Below, one piece after another: positions 1-8,967 of a DNA stretch of 64,000 bases (position 1 is the first letter of the stretch; the number at the start of each line of letters is the position of its first letter). The translations under genes and the position numbers were made by a program. The notes under the pieces were generated by a model. It had not been told where the DNA came from, made no database searches, and saw nothing but the letters and a program-made list of their open reading frames with translations. The stretch comes from Faecalicatena contorta (lineage in GTDB: Bacteria > Bacillota > Clostridia > Lachnospirales > Lachnospiraceae), in the NCBI RefSeq assembly GCF_021531895.1, contig NZ_JAFBIX010000004.1, positions 51,532 through 115,531 of the forward strand. Direction: 5' to 3'.

Positions 1-349
1 ATGGCAGAGGGCTTATAAAGAAATAAATGATATGGAATTGGATCTTACGAATTCAGGTGCAATTGTCTTAAAATTCTGGATGCAGATTGATAAGGATGAA
101 CAAGAGAGAAGGTTTAAAGCAAGACAGGCGAATCCAGAAAAGCAATGGAAAATAACGGATGAAGATTGGCGTAACAGAGAAAAATGGAGTCAGTATGAAG
201 AAGCTGTAAATGAAATGTTGATTCGTACTTCCACACCCAATGCACCTTGGATTGTAGTAGAAGGAAATAGTAAATATTATGCAAGAATTAAAGTATTAGA
301 AACTGTGGTGAATGCAATTGAAACTCGATTAAAGGAAAAAAAGAGATAA
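1..349 (+). CDS. Polyphosphate kinase 2-family phosphotransferase, C-terminal fragment
   Basis: This is the 3' end of a gene cut by the window edge. The reading frame is open from base 2 and gives W-Q-R-A-Y-K-E-I-N-D before the first in-frame ATG at 32, so that ATG is internal. Visible features are FWMQIDKDEQERRF, DWRNREKWSQYEEAVNEML and the APWIVVEGNSKYYARIKVLE tail. These are typical of the C-terminal half of PPK2 / polyphosphate:AMP phosphotransferase proteins, which move phosphate between polyphosphate and nucleotides in the cytoplasm. The Walker motifs lie outside the window, so the exact substrate (AMP, ADP or other) cannot be read. It ends 15 bases before dgt and may be cotranscribed with it. 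Confidence 0.75.
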   Translation, partial: WQRAYKEINDMELDLTNSGAIVLKFWMQIDKDEQERRFKARQANPEKQWKITDEDWRNREKWSQYEEAVNEMLIRTSTPNAPWIVVEGNSKYYARIKVLETVVNAIETRLKEKKR

Positions 350-364
350 AGAGGTGGCAGATAC

Positions 365-1372
365 ATGACGATCAGGGAACAGTTAGAACTTCGGGAAATA
401 GAATATTTGAGCCCATATGCGGCCTTAAGTAAGGATTCTGTGGGAAGAGACAGACCGGAACAAGAATGTGATATTCGTCCGGTATTTCAACGAGATCGTG
501 ATCGGATTCTGCATTGCAAATCGTTTCGTCGATTAAAACAAAAGACACAAGTATTTCTTCTTCCCAAAGGAGATCATTATCGAACCAGACTTACTCATAC
601 GCTGGAGGTTTCGCAGAATGCAAGAACGATTGCAAAAGCACTTCGTCTGAACGAAGATCTGGTAGAAGCAATTGCGCTTGGACATGATCTGGGCCATACA
701 CCATTTGGTCATGCCGGAGAACGCGCATTGAATCAGGTCTGCTCTTTGGGGTTTCAACATCAGGAGCAGAGCGTTCGGGTTGTAGAAATACTTGAAAAAG
801 AGGGACAGGGACTGAACCTGACCTGGGAAGTGAGGGATGGAATCCGCAATCACAAAACCAGTGGAACACCGCATACACTAGAGGGACAGATTGTACGGTT
901 GTCTGATAAGATTGCGTATATTAATCATGACATTGATGATGCGATACGGGGAAATATTTTAAGAGAAGAAGATATTCCGGAAAAATATCGTAAAATTCTG
1001 GGTGCAACTACAAAAAAACGATTGAATACAATGATTCATGATGTGATTACCAATAGTATGGATCAGCCAAGGATCTGTATGTCTGAAGAGATTCAGGAAG
1101 CGTCAAATGGGCTACGTAAATTCATGTTTGAGCATGTATATTTGAATTCAAAGGCCAAAGGAGAAGAAGAGAAGGCGATTCGTATGGTGGAGGATCTGTA
1201 TGAATATTACATTCACCATTTGGAACTTTTGCCACTGCAGTTTTTGGATATGCTTGAAAAAGGCGAGGCGGGAGAGGAACAGGTAGTCTGTGATTATATA
1301 GCAGGAATGACTGATACATATGCAGTTAAAAAATTTGAAGAATATTTTGTACCGGAATCTTGGAAATTTTAA
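365..1372 (+). CDS. dgt: Deoxyguanosinetriphosphate triphosphohydrolase-like protein (HD domain)
   Basis: This 335-residue cytoplasmic HD-superfamily hydrolase is predicted to cleave dNTPs (classically dGTP) to the deoxynucleoside and triphosphate. The metal-binding HD signature is intact: H78 in RLTHT, H107-D108 in GHDLGHTPFGH, and a later D in RLSDKIAYINHDIDD. The length matches the shorter Firmicutes branch, whose substrate preference is less certain than that of the E. coli enzyme. The start at 365 has an AGAGGTGG ribosome binding site. It lies just upstream of dnaG and rpoD, an order often seen in clostridia, so it is probably part of the macromolecular-synthesis operon. Confidence 0.88.
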   Translation: MTIREQLELREIEYLSPYAALSKDSVGRDRPEQECDIRPVFQRDRDRILHCKSFRRLKQKTQVFLLPKGDHYRTRLTHTLEVSQNARTIAKALRLNEDLVEAIALGHDLGHTPFGHAGERALNQVCSLGFQHQEQSVRVVEILEKEGQGLNLTWEVRDGIRNHKTSGTPHTLEGQIVRLSDKIAYINHDIDDAIRGNILREEDIPEKYRKILGATTKKRLNTMIHDVITNSMDQPRICMSEEIQEASNGLRKFMFEHVYLNSKAKGEEEKAIRMVEDLYEYYIHHLELLPLQFLDMLEKGEAGEEQVVCDYIAGMTDTYAVKKFEEYFVPESWKF

Positions 1373-1419
1373 AGGAAATCGGATGCTTTTGTCGAATATT
1401 ATATATGAGGGCTTAAATT

Positions 1420-3195
1420 ATGTATTATTCCGATGAACTAATTGAAGAAGTAAGATCAAAAAATGATATTGTAGATGTAATTTCCAGTTATGTGAAGCTA
1501 CAGAAAAAAGGTAGTTCATACTTTGGGCTTTGTCCTTTTCACAATGAAAAATCACCGTCTTTTTCGGTAAGCAGACAGAAGCAGATGTATTATTGCTTTG
1601 GATGTGGCGCCGGAGGGAACGTATTTACATTTCTAATGGAGTATGAAAATTATTCTTTTGTAGAAGCATTGAAATATCTGGCAGACCGGGCAGGAGTAGA
1701 ACTGCCTGAGCAGGAATATTCCAAAGAGGCAAGAGAACGTGCTGACACAAAGGCGATTTTGCTGGAGATCAATAAAGCGGCAGCGCAGTATTATTATGTT
1801 CAGCTGAAGAATAGTCAGGGGGCGCAGGCACTCGATTATCTGAAGAAAAGAAAGTTAAGTGATGATACTATTAAGGCTTTTGGACTGGGATATTCCAACA
1901 AATATAGCGATGATCTCTATCGATATTTAAGATCAAAGGGCTATCAGACAGAGATGATTGCGAAAGCAGGATTGATCAGTGTTGACGAAAGGCAGGGCGT
2001 TTATGATAAGTTCTGGAATCGGGTAATGTTTCCGATTATGGATGTCAACAATCGAGTTATTGGATTTGGCGGCAGAGTCATGGGAGACGCGAAGCCGAAG
2101 TATCTGAATTCGCCGGAGACTATGATTTTTGATAAGAGCCGGAATCTATATGGCTTGAATCGGGCCAGAAGTTCCAAAAAGCCATATTTTCTGCTCTGTG
2201 AAGGATATATGGATGTGATTTCTCTTCATCAGGCTGGCTTTTCGAATGCAGTGGCGTCGCTTGGAACTGCATTGACTCCGGGACATGCATCATTGATTAA
2301 GCGGTATGTGCAGGAGGTATACCTTACTTATGACAGTGATGAAGCTGGAACAAAGGCTGCGCTTCGTGCAGTGCCAATTCTAAGGGATGTAGGAATCACA
2401 GCCAGAATTATTCGGATGGAGCCATATAAAGATCCAGATGAATTTATTAAAAATCTCGGAGCAGAGGCTTTTGAAGAACGGATTCAAAAGGCAAGAAATG
2501 GATTCATGTTCAGCCTGGAAGTTCTGGAAAAAAATTATGATATGAATTCTCCAGAGGGAAAGACAGATTTTATGAAGGAAGCAGCTAAAAAGCTGACGGA
2601 ATTTGATGAAGAGATCGAGCGGAACAATTACATAGAAGCGGTAGCAAAAGCTTATCATGTAGGTTTTGAAGATTTGCGGAAACTGGTCGGAAAGATGGCA
2701 ATTCAGACAGGACTTGCCAAACCGGTGGAGCGGCCGAAGTCTTCACAGAATCGTGAAAAAGGTAAGGAAAATGGAATTGTCAAGTCACAGAAGATTCTTC
2801 TGACGTGGTTGATTGAGGACGAATCCATATTTCAGCAGATTAAAAAGTATATAACTCCGGAAGATTTTACCGGAGATATATATAGAACGGTGGCAGAACT
2901 CCTTTATCAGCAATATGAAGATCAGGATGTAAATCCGGCAAAGATTATGAATCATTTTACGGATGAAGAAGAACACCGGGAGGTTGCAAGTCTATTCCAT
3001 ACGAAGATTAAGGAATTGACAACCGTAAAAGAGCAGGAAAAAGCGTTGCAGGAAACCGTTGTTCGGGTGAAGAACCATAGTATTGAGGAAGCAACAAAAA
3101 AGCTTGACCCTACGGATATCAAGGGATTACAACGGTTGATGGATGCGAAAAGGGAACTGCAGGACCTCCAAAAACTGCATATTTCTATTAATTAA
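1420..3195 (+). CDS. dnaG: DNA primase DnaG
   Basis: This 591-residue primase makes RNA primers at the replication fork. The N-terminal CHC2 zinc finger is visible as C38, H41, C59 and C62 (CPFHNEKSPSFSV then YYCFGCGAGG). The catalytic core follows, and a Toprim domain is seen around residues 255-345 with CEGYMDVISLHQAG and TYDSDEAGTKAA. The C-terminal part from about residue 460 is the helicase-binding region. The length is normal for the family. It is followed by rpoD after a 39-base gap, the classic dnaG-rpoD arrangement. Confidence 0.97.
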   Translation: MYYSDELIEEVRSKNDIVDVISSYVKLQKKGSSYFGLCPFHNEKSPSFSVSRQKQMYYCFGCGAGGNVFTFLMEYENYSFVEALKYLADRAGVELPEQEYSKEARERADTKAILLEINKAAAQYYYVQLKNSQGAQALDYLKKRKLSDDTIKAFGLGYSNKYSDDLYRYLRSKGYQTEMIAKAGLISVDERQGVYDKFWNRVMFPIMDVNNRVIGFGGRVMGDAKPKYLNSPETMIFDKSRNLYGLNRARSSKKPYFLLCEGYMDVISLHQAGFSNAVASLGTALTPGHASLIKRYVQEVYLTYDSDEAGTKAALRAVPILRDVGITARIIRMEPYKDPDEFIKNLGAEAFEERIQKARNGFMFSLEVLEKNYDMNSPEGKTDFMKEAAKKLTEFDEEIERNNYIEAVAKAYHVGFEDLRKLVGKMAIQTGLAKPVERPKSSQNREKGKENGIVKSQKILLTWLIEDESIFQQIKKYITPEDFTGDIYRTVAELLYQQYEDQDVNPAKIMNHFTDEEEHREVASLFHTKIKELTTVKEQEKALQETVVRVKNHSIEEATKKLDPTDIKGLQRLMDAKRELQDLQKLHISIN

Positions 3196-3234
3196 GGATA
3201 AAATATAAACAAGCAATGAGAGGATGGGCACTAC

Positions 3235-4350
3235 ATGGAAGAAAATATAGCAAAATTTGAAGAGAAACTCAAAGAGCTGGTAGCGCTGGGAAAAAAGAAG
3301 AAGAGTATTCTGGAAGTGCAGGAAATTAATGATTTCTTCTCGGATATGGATCTTGAATCCGAACAGATGGAGAAGATATTTGAATATCTGGAAGCAAATA
3401 ATATTGATGTTTTGCGTATCAGTGGCGATGATGACGATGATATTGATGATGTGGATCTTCTGATTTCGGAAGAGGATGATGTGGATGTCGAGAAGATTGA
3501 TCTGTCTGTTCCGGACGGAATCAGTATTGAAGACCCAGTACGTATGTATTTGAAAGAGATTGGAAAGGTGCCGCTTCTGACTGCGGAAGAAGAGGTAGAG
3601 CTGGCAAGAAGAATGGCAGATGGAGATGAAGATGCCAAAAAGCGCCTTGCAGAGGCGAATCTTAGATTGGTCGTAAGTATTGCCAAGCGATACGTTGGAC
3701 GTGGAATGTTATTCCTTGATTTGATTCAGGAAGGAAATCTTGGACTGATCAAGGCTGTCGAAAAGTTTGATTATCAGAAGGGATTTAAGTTCAGTACTTA
3801 TGCGACCTGGTGGATTCGTCAGGCAATTACCAGAGCAATTGCCGATCAGGCAAGAACGATTCGTATTCCTGTTCACATGGTAGAGACTATTAACAAATTA
3901 ATCCGTGTGTCCAGACAGTTGCTGCAGGAATTAGGACGTGAACCTACGCCGGAAGAGATAGCAGCTGAGTTGGACATGCCTGTAGAAAGAGTTCGTGAGA
4001 TTCTGAAGATTTCGCAGGAGCCAGTTTCTCTTGAAACTCCGATTGGAGAGGAAGAAGACAGTCATCTGGGAGATTTTATCCAGGATGACAATGTGCCAGT
4101 ACCTGCGGAGGCGGCAGCACAGACTCTGTTAAAAGAACAGTTGGATGAAGTACTATCTACGCTGACAGAAAGAGAGCAAAAGGTATTGAGATTACGGTTT
4201 GGGATGAATGATGGACGTGCACGTACATTGGAGGAAGTAGGAAAAGAATTTGATGTTACTCGTGAACGTATTCGTCAGATTGAGGCAAAAGCACTTCGCA
4301 AATTGCGTCATCCAAGCCGCAGCAGAAAATTAAGAGATTATTTGGATTAA
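3235..4350 (+). CDS. rpoD: Primary sigma factor RpoD/SigA
   Basis: This 371-residue protein is the housekeeping sigma-70 factor. An acidic region near residues 60-85 contains runs of Asp. Region 2 is complete ([54 protein letters not shown]), region 3 follows ([13 protein letters not shown]), and the C-terminal region 4 helix-turn-helix reads [19 protein letters not shown]. The length is close to Bacillus SigA, so region 1.1 is short. It sits between dnaG and trmK, as in many Firmicutes. The -35/-10 boxes named elsewhere in this annotation are the kind it should recognise. Confidence 0.98.
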   Translation: MEENIAKFEEKLKELVALGKKKKSILEVQEINDFFSDMDLESEQMEKIFEYLEANNIDVLRISGDDDDDIDDVDLLISEEDDVDVEKIDLSVPDGISIEDPVRMYLKEIGKVPLLTAEEEVELARRMADGDEDAKKRLAEANLRLVVSIAKRYVGRGMLFLDLIQEGNLGLIKAVEKFDYQKGFKFSTYATWWIRQAITRAIADQARTIRIPVHMVETINKLIRVSRQLLQELGREPTPEEIAAELDMPVERVREILKISQEPVSLETPIGEEEDSHLGDFIQDDNVPVPAEAAAQTLLKEQLDEVLSTLTEREQKVLRLRFGMNDGRARTLEEVGKEFDVTRERIRQIEAKALRKLRHPSRSRKLRDYLD

Positions 4351-4363
4351 GAAAGAGGCGCCT

Positions 4364-5068
4364 ATGGAACTATCAAAAAGACTTTATGCAGTTGCAAGTC
4401 TTGTGACAGAGGGCGCCTCTGTTGCAGATATTGGAACTGATCATGGTTATATTCCTATTTATTTGACTGAGCAAAAGATTGCATCAAAAGTGATAGCATT
4501 GGATATTAACAAAGGTCCATTGGAACGGGCAAGGATGCATATTATTGGGCATGGATTGAAAGATCAGATCGAGACAAGATTATCAGATGGACTTAAAGCG
4601 GTAGATCCAGGTGAAGTTGATACTATGATAGCGGCTGGCATGGGTGGAGGACTTGTGATTAAGATCCTGGAAGAAGGAAAAGATGTTGTTGATCAACTAT
4701 ATACTTGTATTCTTCAGCCACAGTCTGAGATACAGAGGGTTCGAGAATATCTGGCCACGAACCATCTTAAGATTATTGCGGAAGATATGGTGGAGGAAGA
4801 TGGAAAGTTCTACCCTATGATGAAGGTGGTTCATGGGGAAGTTCAGCCTTACACTAGGTGTGAATGTCTTTATGGAAGATGCTTGCTGCAGCAGAGACAT
4901 CCTGTCTTGGAAAAATACCTTCACAGGGAGATGGCAATTAGAGAAAGTATATTTCGTCAGTTGGAAAAAAGAAAAAACAGTGAGAGTGCAGCCGCTCGAA
5001 TGGAAGAGATGCGAAAAGAAATTATCCTGATTGATCAGGCGCTGGGATATTTTCGCGAAAAGAAGTGA
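4364..5068 (+). CDS. trmK: tRNA (adenine-22-N1)-methyltransferase TrmK
   Basis: This 234-residue class I SAM-dependent methyltransferase is of the TrmK (YqfN) family, which makes m1A22 in some bacterial tRNAs. The SAM-binding loop is at residues 21-28 (ADIGTDHG), with AGMGGGLVIKIL later matching the family. The C-terminal tail is rich in charged helix, consistent with the TrmK coiled coil. The start has AGAGG upstream and lies 13 bases after rpoD. The rpoD-trmK-nif3 order is conserved across Firmicutes and supports the call. Confidence 0.92.
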   Translation: MELSKRLYAVASLVTEGASVADIGTDHGYIPIYLTEQKIASKVIALDINKGPLERARMHIIGHGLKDQIETRLSDGLKAVDPGEVDTMIAAGMGGGLVIKILEEGKDVVDQLYTCILQPQSEIQRVREYLATNHLKIIAEDMVEEDGKFYPMMKVVHGEVQPYTRCECLYGRCLLQQRHPVLEKYLHREMAIRESIFRQLEKRKNSESAAARMEEMRKEIILIDQALGYFREKK

Positions 5069-5094
5069 TTATTCAAGGAGGGGCAGATACAACG

Positions 5095-5883
5095 ATGATT
5101 TGCAAAGAGATTATAAAAATCATTGAAAATGCTTATTCCAGAGCATATGCACTGGAATGGGACAATGTGGGACTTTTGGCTGGCAGAGATGACAAGGAAG
5201 TACAGCGTATCTATGTGGCGCTGGATGCAACAGATGAAGTGATTGATGCGGCTTCTGCATACCATGCAGATATGTTGATAACCCACCATCCGTTAATTTT
5301 TAGTGGCTTGAAGAGAATCAATAATCAAGATTTTATTGGAAGACGTATCATAAAATTAATTCAGAATGACATATCCTATTATGCGATGCATACGAATTAT
5401 GATGTAAAGGGAATGGCAGCGTTATCTGGAGAAAAAATGCAGTTTAAAGAGGCAGAAGTTCTGGAAGTTACGGCAGAAGACCCTGAAACAAATCTGCTGG
5501 AAGGAATTGGAAGAATTACAGAACTTACATCTCCAATTACTTTGCAGGTTTGTTGCCAGAAAGTGAAAGAAGCTTTTCAGTTAAACGAAGTGAAAGTATT
5601 TGGAGAGCTTGGACAGAAGGTGCAGAGAATTGCTATTTGTCCGGGCTCAGGAAAAAGTGTAATTCCAGAAGCGTTGAAAAGAAATGCAGATGTATTGATT
5701 ACTGGTGATATTGGACATCATGAGGGAATTGACGCAAATGCACAGGGACTTGCTGTGATTGATGCTGGACATTATGGAATAGAACATATATTTATAGAGG
5801 ATATGAAACAATATCTGGAAAAGAATCTGGAGGGAGTGGAAGTGATAGCCGCACCTGTCCGGCATCCTTTTCAAATGGTATAG
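5095..5883 (+). CDS. Nif3-like dinuclear metal centre hexameric protein
   Basis: This 262-residue member of the Nif3/YqfO (DUF34) family binds two metals; its biochemical role is not settled, and it is sometimes labelled GTP cyclohydrolase I type 2. The LITHHPLIFSG motif (H64, H65) and the C-terminal GHHEGIDANAQG and DAGHYGIEH motifs supply the metal ligands. An upstream GTG at 5065 overlaps the trmK stop, but the AAGGAGG at 5075-5081 fits the ATG at 5095 better, so that start is chosen. Pairing with trmK is conserved in Firmicutes and suggests a shared operon. Confidence 0.88.
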   Translation: MICKEIIKIIENAYSRAYALEWDNVGLLAGRDDKEVQRIYVALDATDEVIDAASAYHADMLITHHPLIFSGLKRINNQDFIGRRIIKLIQNDISYYAMHTNYDVKGMAALSGEKMQFKEAEVLEVTAEDPETNLLEGIGRITELTSPITLQVCCQKVKEAFQLNEVKVFGELGQKVQRIAICPGSGKSVIPEALKRNADVLITGDIGHHEGIDANAQGLAVIDAGHYGIEHIFIEDMKQYLEKNLEGVEVIAAPVRHPFQMV

Positions 5884-5911
5884 AGCTTAGTGAGCAAAAA
5901 GGAGGCGCGCA

Positions 5912-7579
5912 ATGGAAAAGGAAATGTATAACGTTCAGATTGGAGATGAAATCCGGCAGTATGAGTCTGGGACGACTTATCGGCAGATTGCGGAAGAATG
6001 GCAGGAGCAATATGAGAATGATATTGTTCTTGTGTTTGTGAACGGAAGATTGCAGGAACTTTTCAAAACGCTGAAAGAAGACTGCATCATACGATTTGAG
6101 ACGACTGGAGACCCTATTGGACACAAGACGTATAAGAGAAGTATGAGTTTAATGCTGGTGAAAGCCATCTATGATGTAGCAGAGGTGGACACAATAAAAA
6201 AAGTAAGGATTCACTATTCTGTCAGCAAAGGGTATTATTGTACGATTGAAGGAAATGTGAACCTAAATCAAGAATTTTTAGCGCGGGTCGAAGCGAGAAT
6301 GCAGGAAATGGTTTCTATGGATATGCCTATTAATAAGCGTACGATTCATACTTCAGAGGCAATCGCTCTTTTTGGTCAACATGGGATGTATGATAAAGAA
6401 AGGTTGTTCCGTTATCGCCGCGTCTCGAAAGTAAATATCTATAGTATGAATGAGTTTGAAGATTATTATTATGGATATATGGTGCCAAGCGCTGGCTATC
6501 TCAAATATTTCAAATTATTTCTGTATGATGAGGGATTCGTGATTCAGATGCCTGAACAGTCTGCGCCAAAAGTTGTTCCCCCTTTTGAACCACAGAATAA
6601 ATTATTCCAGGTATTAAAAGAGTCAACGAAGTGGGGCGATATGCAAGGGATTGAGACGGTCGGTGCATTGAATGATAAAATTACCAAAAGTGATGTGCAT
6701 GAGACGGTTTTGGTGCAGGAGGCACTTCAAGAGAAGAAGATAGCCGAGATTGCCGCGCAGATTGCCAAGCGACCAGAATTGAAATTTATATTGATTGCGG
6801 GTCCTTCTTCCTCTGGAAAAACAACATTTTCTCATCGCCTGTCTGTTCAGCTTCGGGCGAATGGTCTGGTACCACATCCTATTGCAGTAGACAATTATTT
6901 TGTGGAAAGAGAGGAGAACCCAAGAGACGAGACGGGGGCCTATGATTATGAATGCCTGGAGGCTGTAGATGTAAAATTGTTTAATCAGCAGTTGCAGGAT
7001 CTGCTTGCCGGAAAAGAAGTAGTGATTCCGAATTTTAATTTTGTGACAGGTCATAAGGAATATGGAACAAAAACGAAGAAACTTGGACCAAACGATGTCC
7101 TTGTGATTGAAGGGATTCATTGCCTGAATCCCAAATTAACAGAACATCTTCCGGATGAAAATAAGTTCCGGATTTATATCAGTGCGTTGACGCAATTAAA
7201 TATTGATGAGCATAATCGTATTCCGACGACGGATGGACGGCTTCTCAGAAGGATTGTAAGAGATGCACGTACCAGAGGAGCCTCTGCTCAAAAAACAATC
7301 AATATGTGGCCGTCCGTAAGAAGAGGAGAAGAGAGGAACATATTCCCATATCAAGAAGAGGCAGATGTGATGTTTAATTCTGCGTTGATTTATGAATTAG
7401 CAGTGTTGAAAATCTATGTAGAACCTTTATTGTTTGGAATCAGCCCGGATGTACCGGAATATCAGGAAGCAAAACGTTTGTTGAAATTTCTGGATTATTT
7501 TGTAGGAATAGGAAGTGAAAATGTGCCGACAAATTCACTTCTGCGTGAATTTATCGGTGGAGGCTGTTTTCACGTATAA
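5912..7579 (+). CDS. Nucleoside kinase with N-terminal TGS domain (uridine kinase family)
   Basis: This 555-residue protein has a ubiquitin-like TGS domain (about 1-65) and a region like the threonyl-tRNA synthetase second additional domain (about 70-220). A P-loop kinase of the uridine kinase/phosphoribulokinase family follows, with Walker A GPSSSGKT at 297-304. The kinase core continues with VDNYFVEREENPRDETGAYD and VIEGIHCLNPKL. The family phosphorylates nucleosides, probably uridine or cytidine, in the cytoplasm; the role of the tRNA-synthetase-like part is unknown. An AAAGGAGG site precedes the start, and a strong hairpin ends the transcription unit. Confidence 0.85.
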   Translation: MEKEMYNVQIGDEIRQYESGTTYRQIAEEWQEQYENDIVLVFVNGRLQELFKTLKEDCIIRFETTGDPIGHKTYKRSMSLMLVKAIYDVAEVDTIKKVRIHYSVSKGYYCTIEGNVNLNQEFLARVEARMQEMVSMDMPINKRTIHTSEAIALFGQHGMYDKERLFRYRRVSKVNIYSMNEFEDYYYGYMVPSAGYLKYFKLFLYDEGFVIQMPEQSAPKVVPPFEPQNKLFQVLKESTKWGDMQGIETVGALNDKITKSDVHETVLVQEALQEKKIAEIAAQIAKRPELKFILIAGPSSSGKTTFSHRLSVQLRANGLVPHPIAVDNYFVEREENPRDETGAYDYECLEAVDVKLFNQQLQDLLAGKEVVIPNFNFVTGHKEYGTKTKKLGPNDVLVIEGIHCLNPKLTEHLPDENKFRIYISALTQLNIDEHNRIPTTDGRLLRRIVRDARTRGASAQKTINMWPSVRRGEERNIFPYQEEADVMFNSALIYELAVLKIYVEPLLFGISPDVPEYQEAKRLLKFLDYFVGIGSENVPTNSLLREFIGGGCFHV

Positions 7580-7598
7580 TTAAGACGAGTGTTATAAT

Positions 7599-7638
7599 AA
7601 AAAGCTCTGACGGATCAGTGCATCTATCAGAGCTTTTT
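7599..7638. terminator. Bidirectional intrinsic terminator between nucleoside kinase and aroC
   Basis: The arms AAAAAGCTCTGA and TCAGAGCTTTTT flank a loop of about 16 bases and give T-runs on both strands. It serves the convergent nucleoside kinase (+) and aroC (-) genes. Confidence 0.85.
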
Positions 7639-7656
7639 GAATGTTAAACATTGGTA

Positions 7657-8763
7657 TTAATCGTTGGAATGATAAATTGTTCTCAGGTGATCCATACGTG
7701 AAGCCATATTTGTCATCAGTAGATCGACAAGTGTAATAGCTGCCATTGATTCAACGACAACAACGGCTCTTGGAACAATTACAGGATCGTGACGACCGGT
7801 GATAGCAATAAGGGTATTTTGTAGATTTTTATCAATGGTTTCTTGCTCCTGGGAGATAGAAGGTGTTGGCTTGATTGCTGCCCTTAAAATGATAGGACTT
7901 CCATCGCTTAAACCACCCAATGTACCTCCGGCGTGATTCGTCTTCTTAGTAACTTTTCCATCTTCGGAATAGAAAGCATCATTATTACAGCTTCCTTTTG
8001 AAACGGAGGCCTGGAATCCATCGCCAATTTCGACTCCTTTTACAGCTCCGATTGACATGATAGCCTGTGCGAGTCTGGCGTCTAGTTTGTGGAAGACAGG
8101 GTCTCCAATTCCCACTGGCATTCCGTTGATTATGCACTCAATAATGCCTCCGGAAGAATCCTGACTTTTCATGCAATTCTCTAAATATTCACTTGCGATT
8201 TCAGCATATTTCTCATTCGGCATATAGAGCTTGTTGTTGGAAATACATGTGTAGTCGTAGTCAGATTCAGGGATTACAATATTACCGATAGCTTTCGTAT
8301 AAGTAGTAATATGAATTCCGAGCTGTTCCAATATCTTTGAAGCAATTGCACCAGCGGCAACGCGACCAATAGTTTCTCTTCCAGAAGTCCTTCCGCCACC
8401 GCGATAATCACGAAATCCATATTTGCAGTCAAAAGTATAATCGGCATGTCCGGGACGATAGCAGTCTTTGATTATGCCATAATCTCGAGAACGTTGATCT
8501 TCATTGTGGACAATTAAGGAAATTGGGGTACCTGTTGTGTATCCTTCAAAAATACCAGAAAGTATTTCCACTTGATCGGATTCGTTTCGGGCGGTCGTGA
8601 ACTTACTCTGCCCAGGTTTCCGTCGATCTAAGAACTGCTGTATATCCTCTAGAGTGAGGGGGAGTCCTGCAGGACATCCGTCAACAACTACACCAATTGC
8701 TGGTCCGTGAGATTCTCCCCAGGTTGTGATTGTAAATAATGTTCCATATGTTGATCCTGCCAT
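7657..8763 (-). CDS. aroC: Chorismate synthase
   Basis: This 368-residue enzyme makes chorismate from 5-enolpyruvylshikimate-3-phosphate with reduced FMN, the last common step to aromatic amino acids. Family signatures are visible: GESHGPAIGVVVDGCPAGL near the N terminus, RPGHADYTFDCKYGFRDYRGGGR, and GRHDPVIVPRAVVVVE near the C terminus. The length is normal. It stands alone on the minus strand with its own promoter and an AAGGAGA site. pheA, which uses chorismate, lies far away at 43.8 kb. Confidence 0.97.
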   Translation of the reverse strand: MAGSTYGTLFTITTWGESHGPAIGVVVDGCPAGLPLTLEDIQQFLDRRKPGQSKFTTARNESDQVEILSGIFEGYTTGTPISLIVHNEDQRSRDYGIIKDCYRPGHADYTFDCKYGFRDYRGGGRTSGRETIGRVAAGAIASKILEQLGIHITTYTKAIGNIVIPESDYDYTCISNNKLYMPNEKYAEIASEYLENCMKSQDSSGGIIECIINGMPVGIGDPVFHKLDARLAQAIMSIGAVKGVEIGDGFQASVSKGSCNNDAFYSEDGKVTKKTNHAGGTLGGLSDGSPIILRAAIKPTPSISQEQETIDKNLQNTLIAITGRHDPVIVPRAVVVVESMAAITLVDLLMTNMASRMDHLRTIYHSND

Positions 8764-8818
8764 AGATAAATCTCCTTTTTTATTCTATATAATCAGATGT
8801 TTTATTTTCACATAGTCC

Positions 8819-8848
8819 ATTATATTATAGAATAGAAAAAAAACACAA
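8819..8848 (-). promoter_or_regulatory. Predicted sigma-A promoter of aroC
   Basis: Read on the minus strand, TTGTGT (8843-8848) and TATAAT (8819-8824) are separated by 18 bases, about 55 bases upstream of the aroC ATG. A second overlapping TATAAT lies at 8824-8829. Confidence 0.5.
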
Positions 8849-8967
8849 CCAGCAATTGTATTCTCTTCAGGAAATCTTCATTTATTTTTTGCATTTTTTT
8901 CTGTACTTTTGAATATATGCATATTATAATAAAATGACATGATAATTATTATTGAGGTGTAAGGTGA

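Noticed and set aside
3231..3686. A 151-codon minus-strand frame inside rpoD
   Set aside because: It is a shadow of the acidic region of RpoD (poly-Ser from the complement of Asp/Glu codons).
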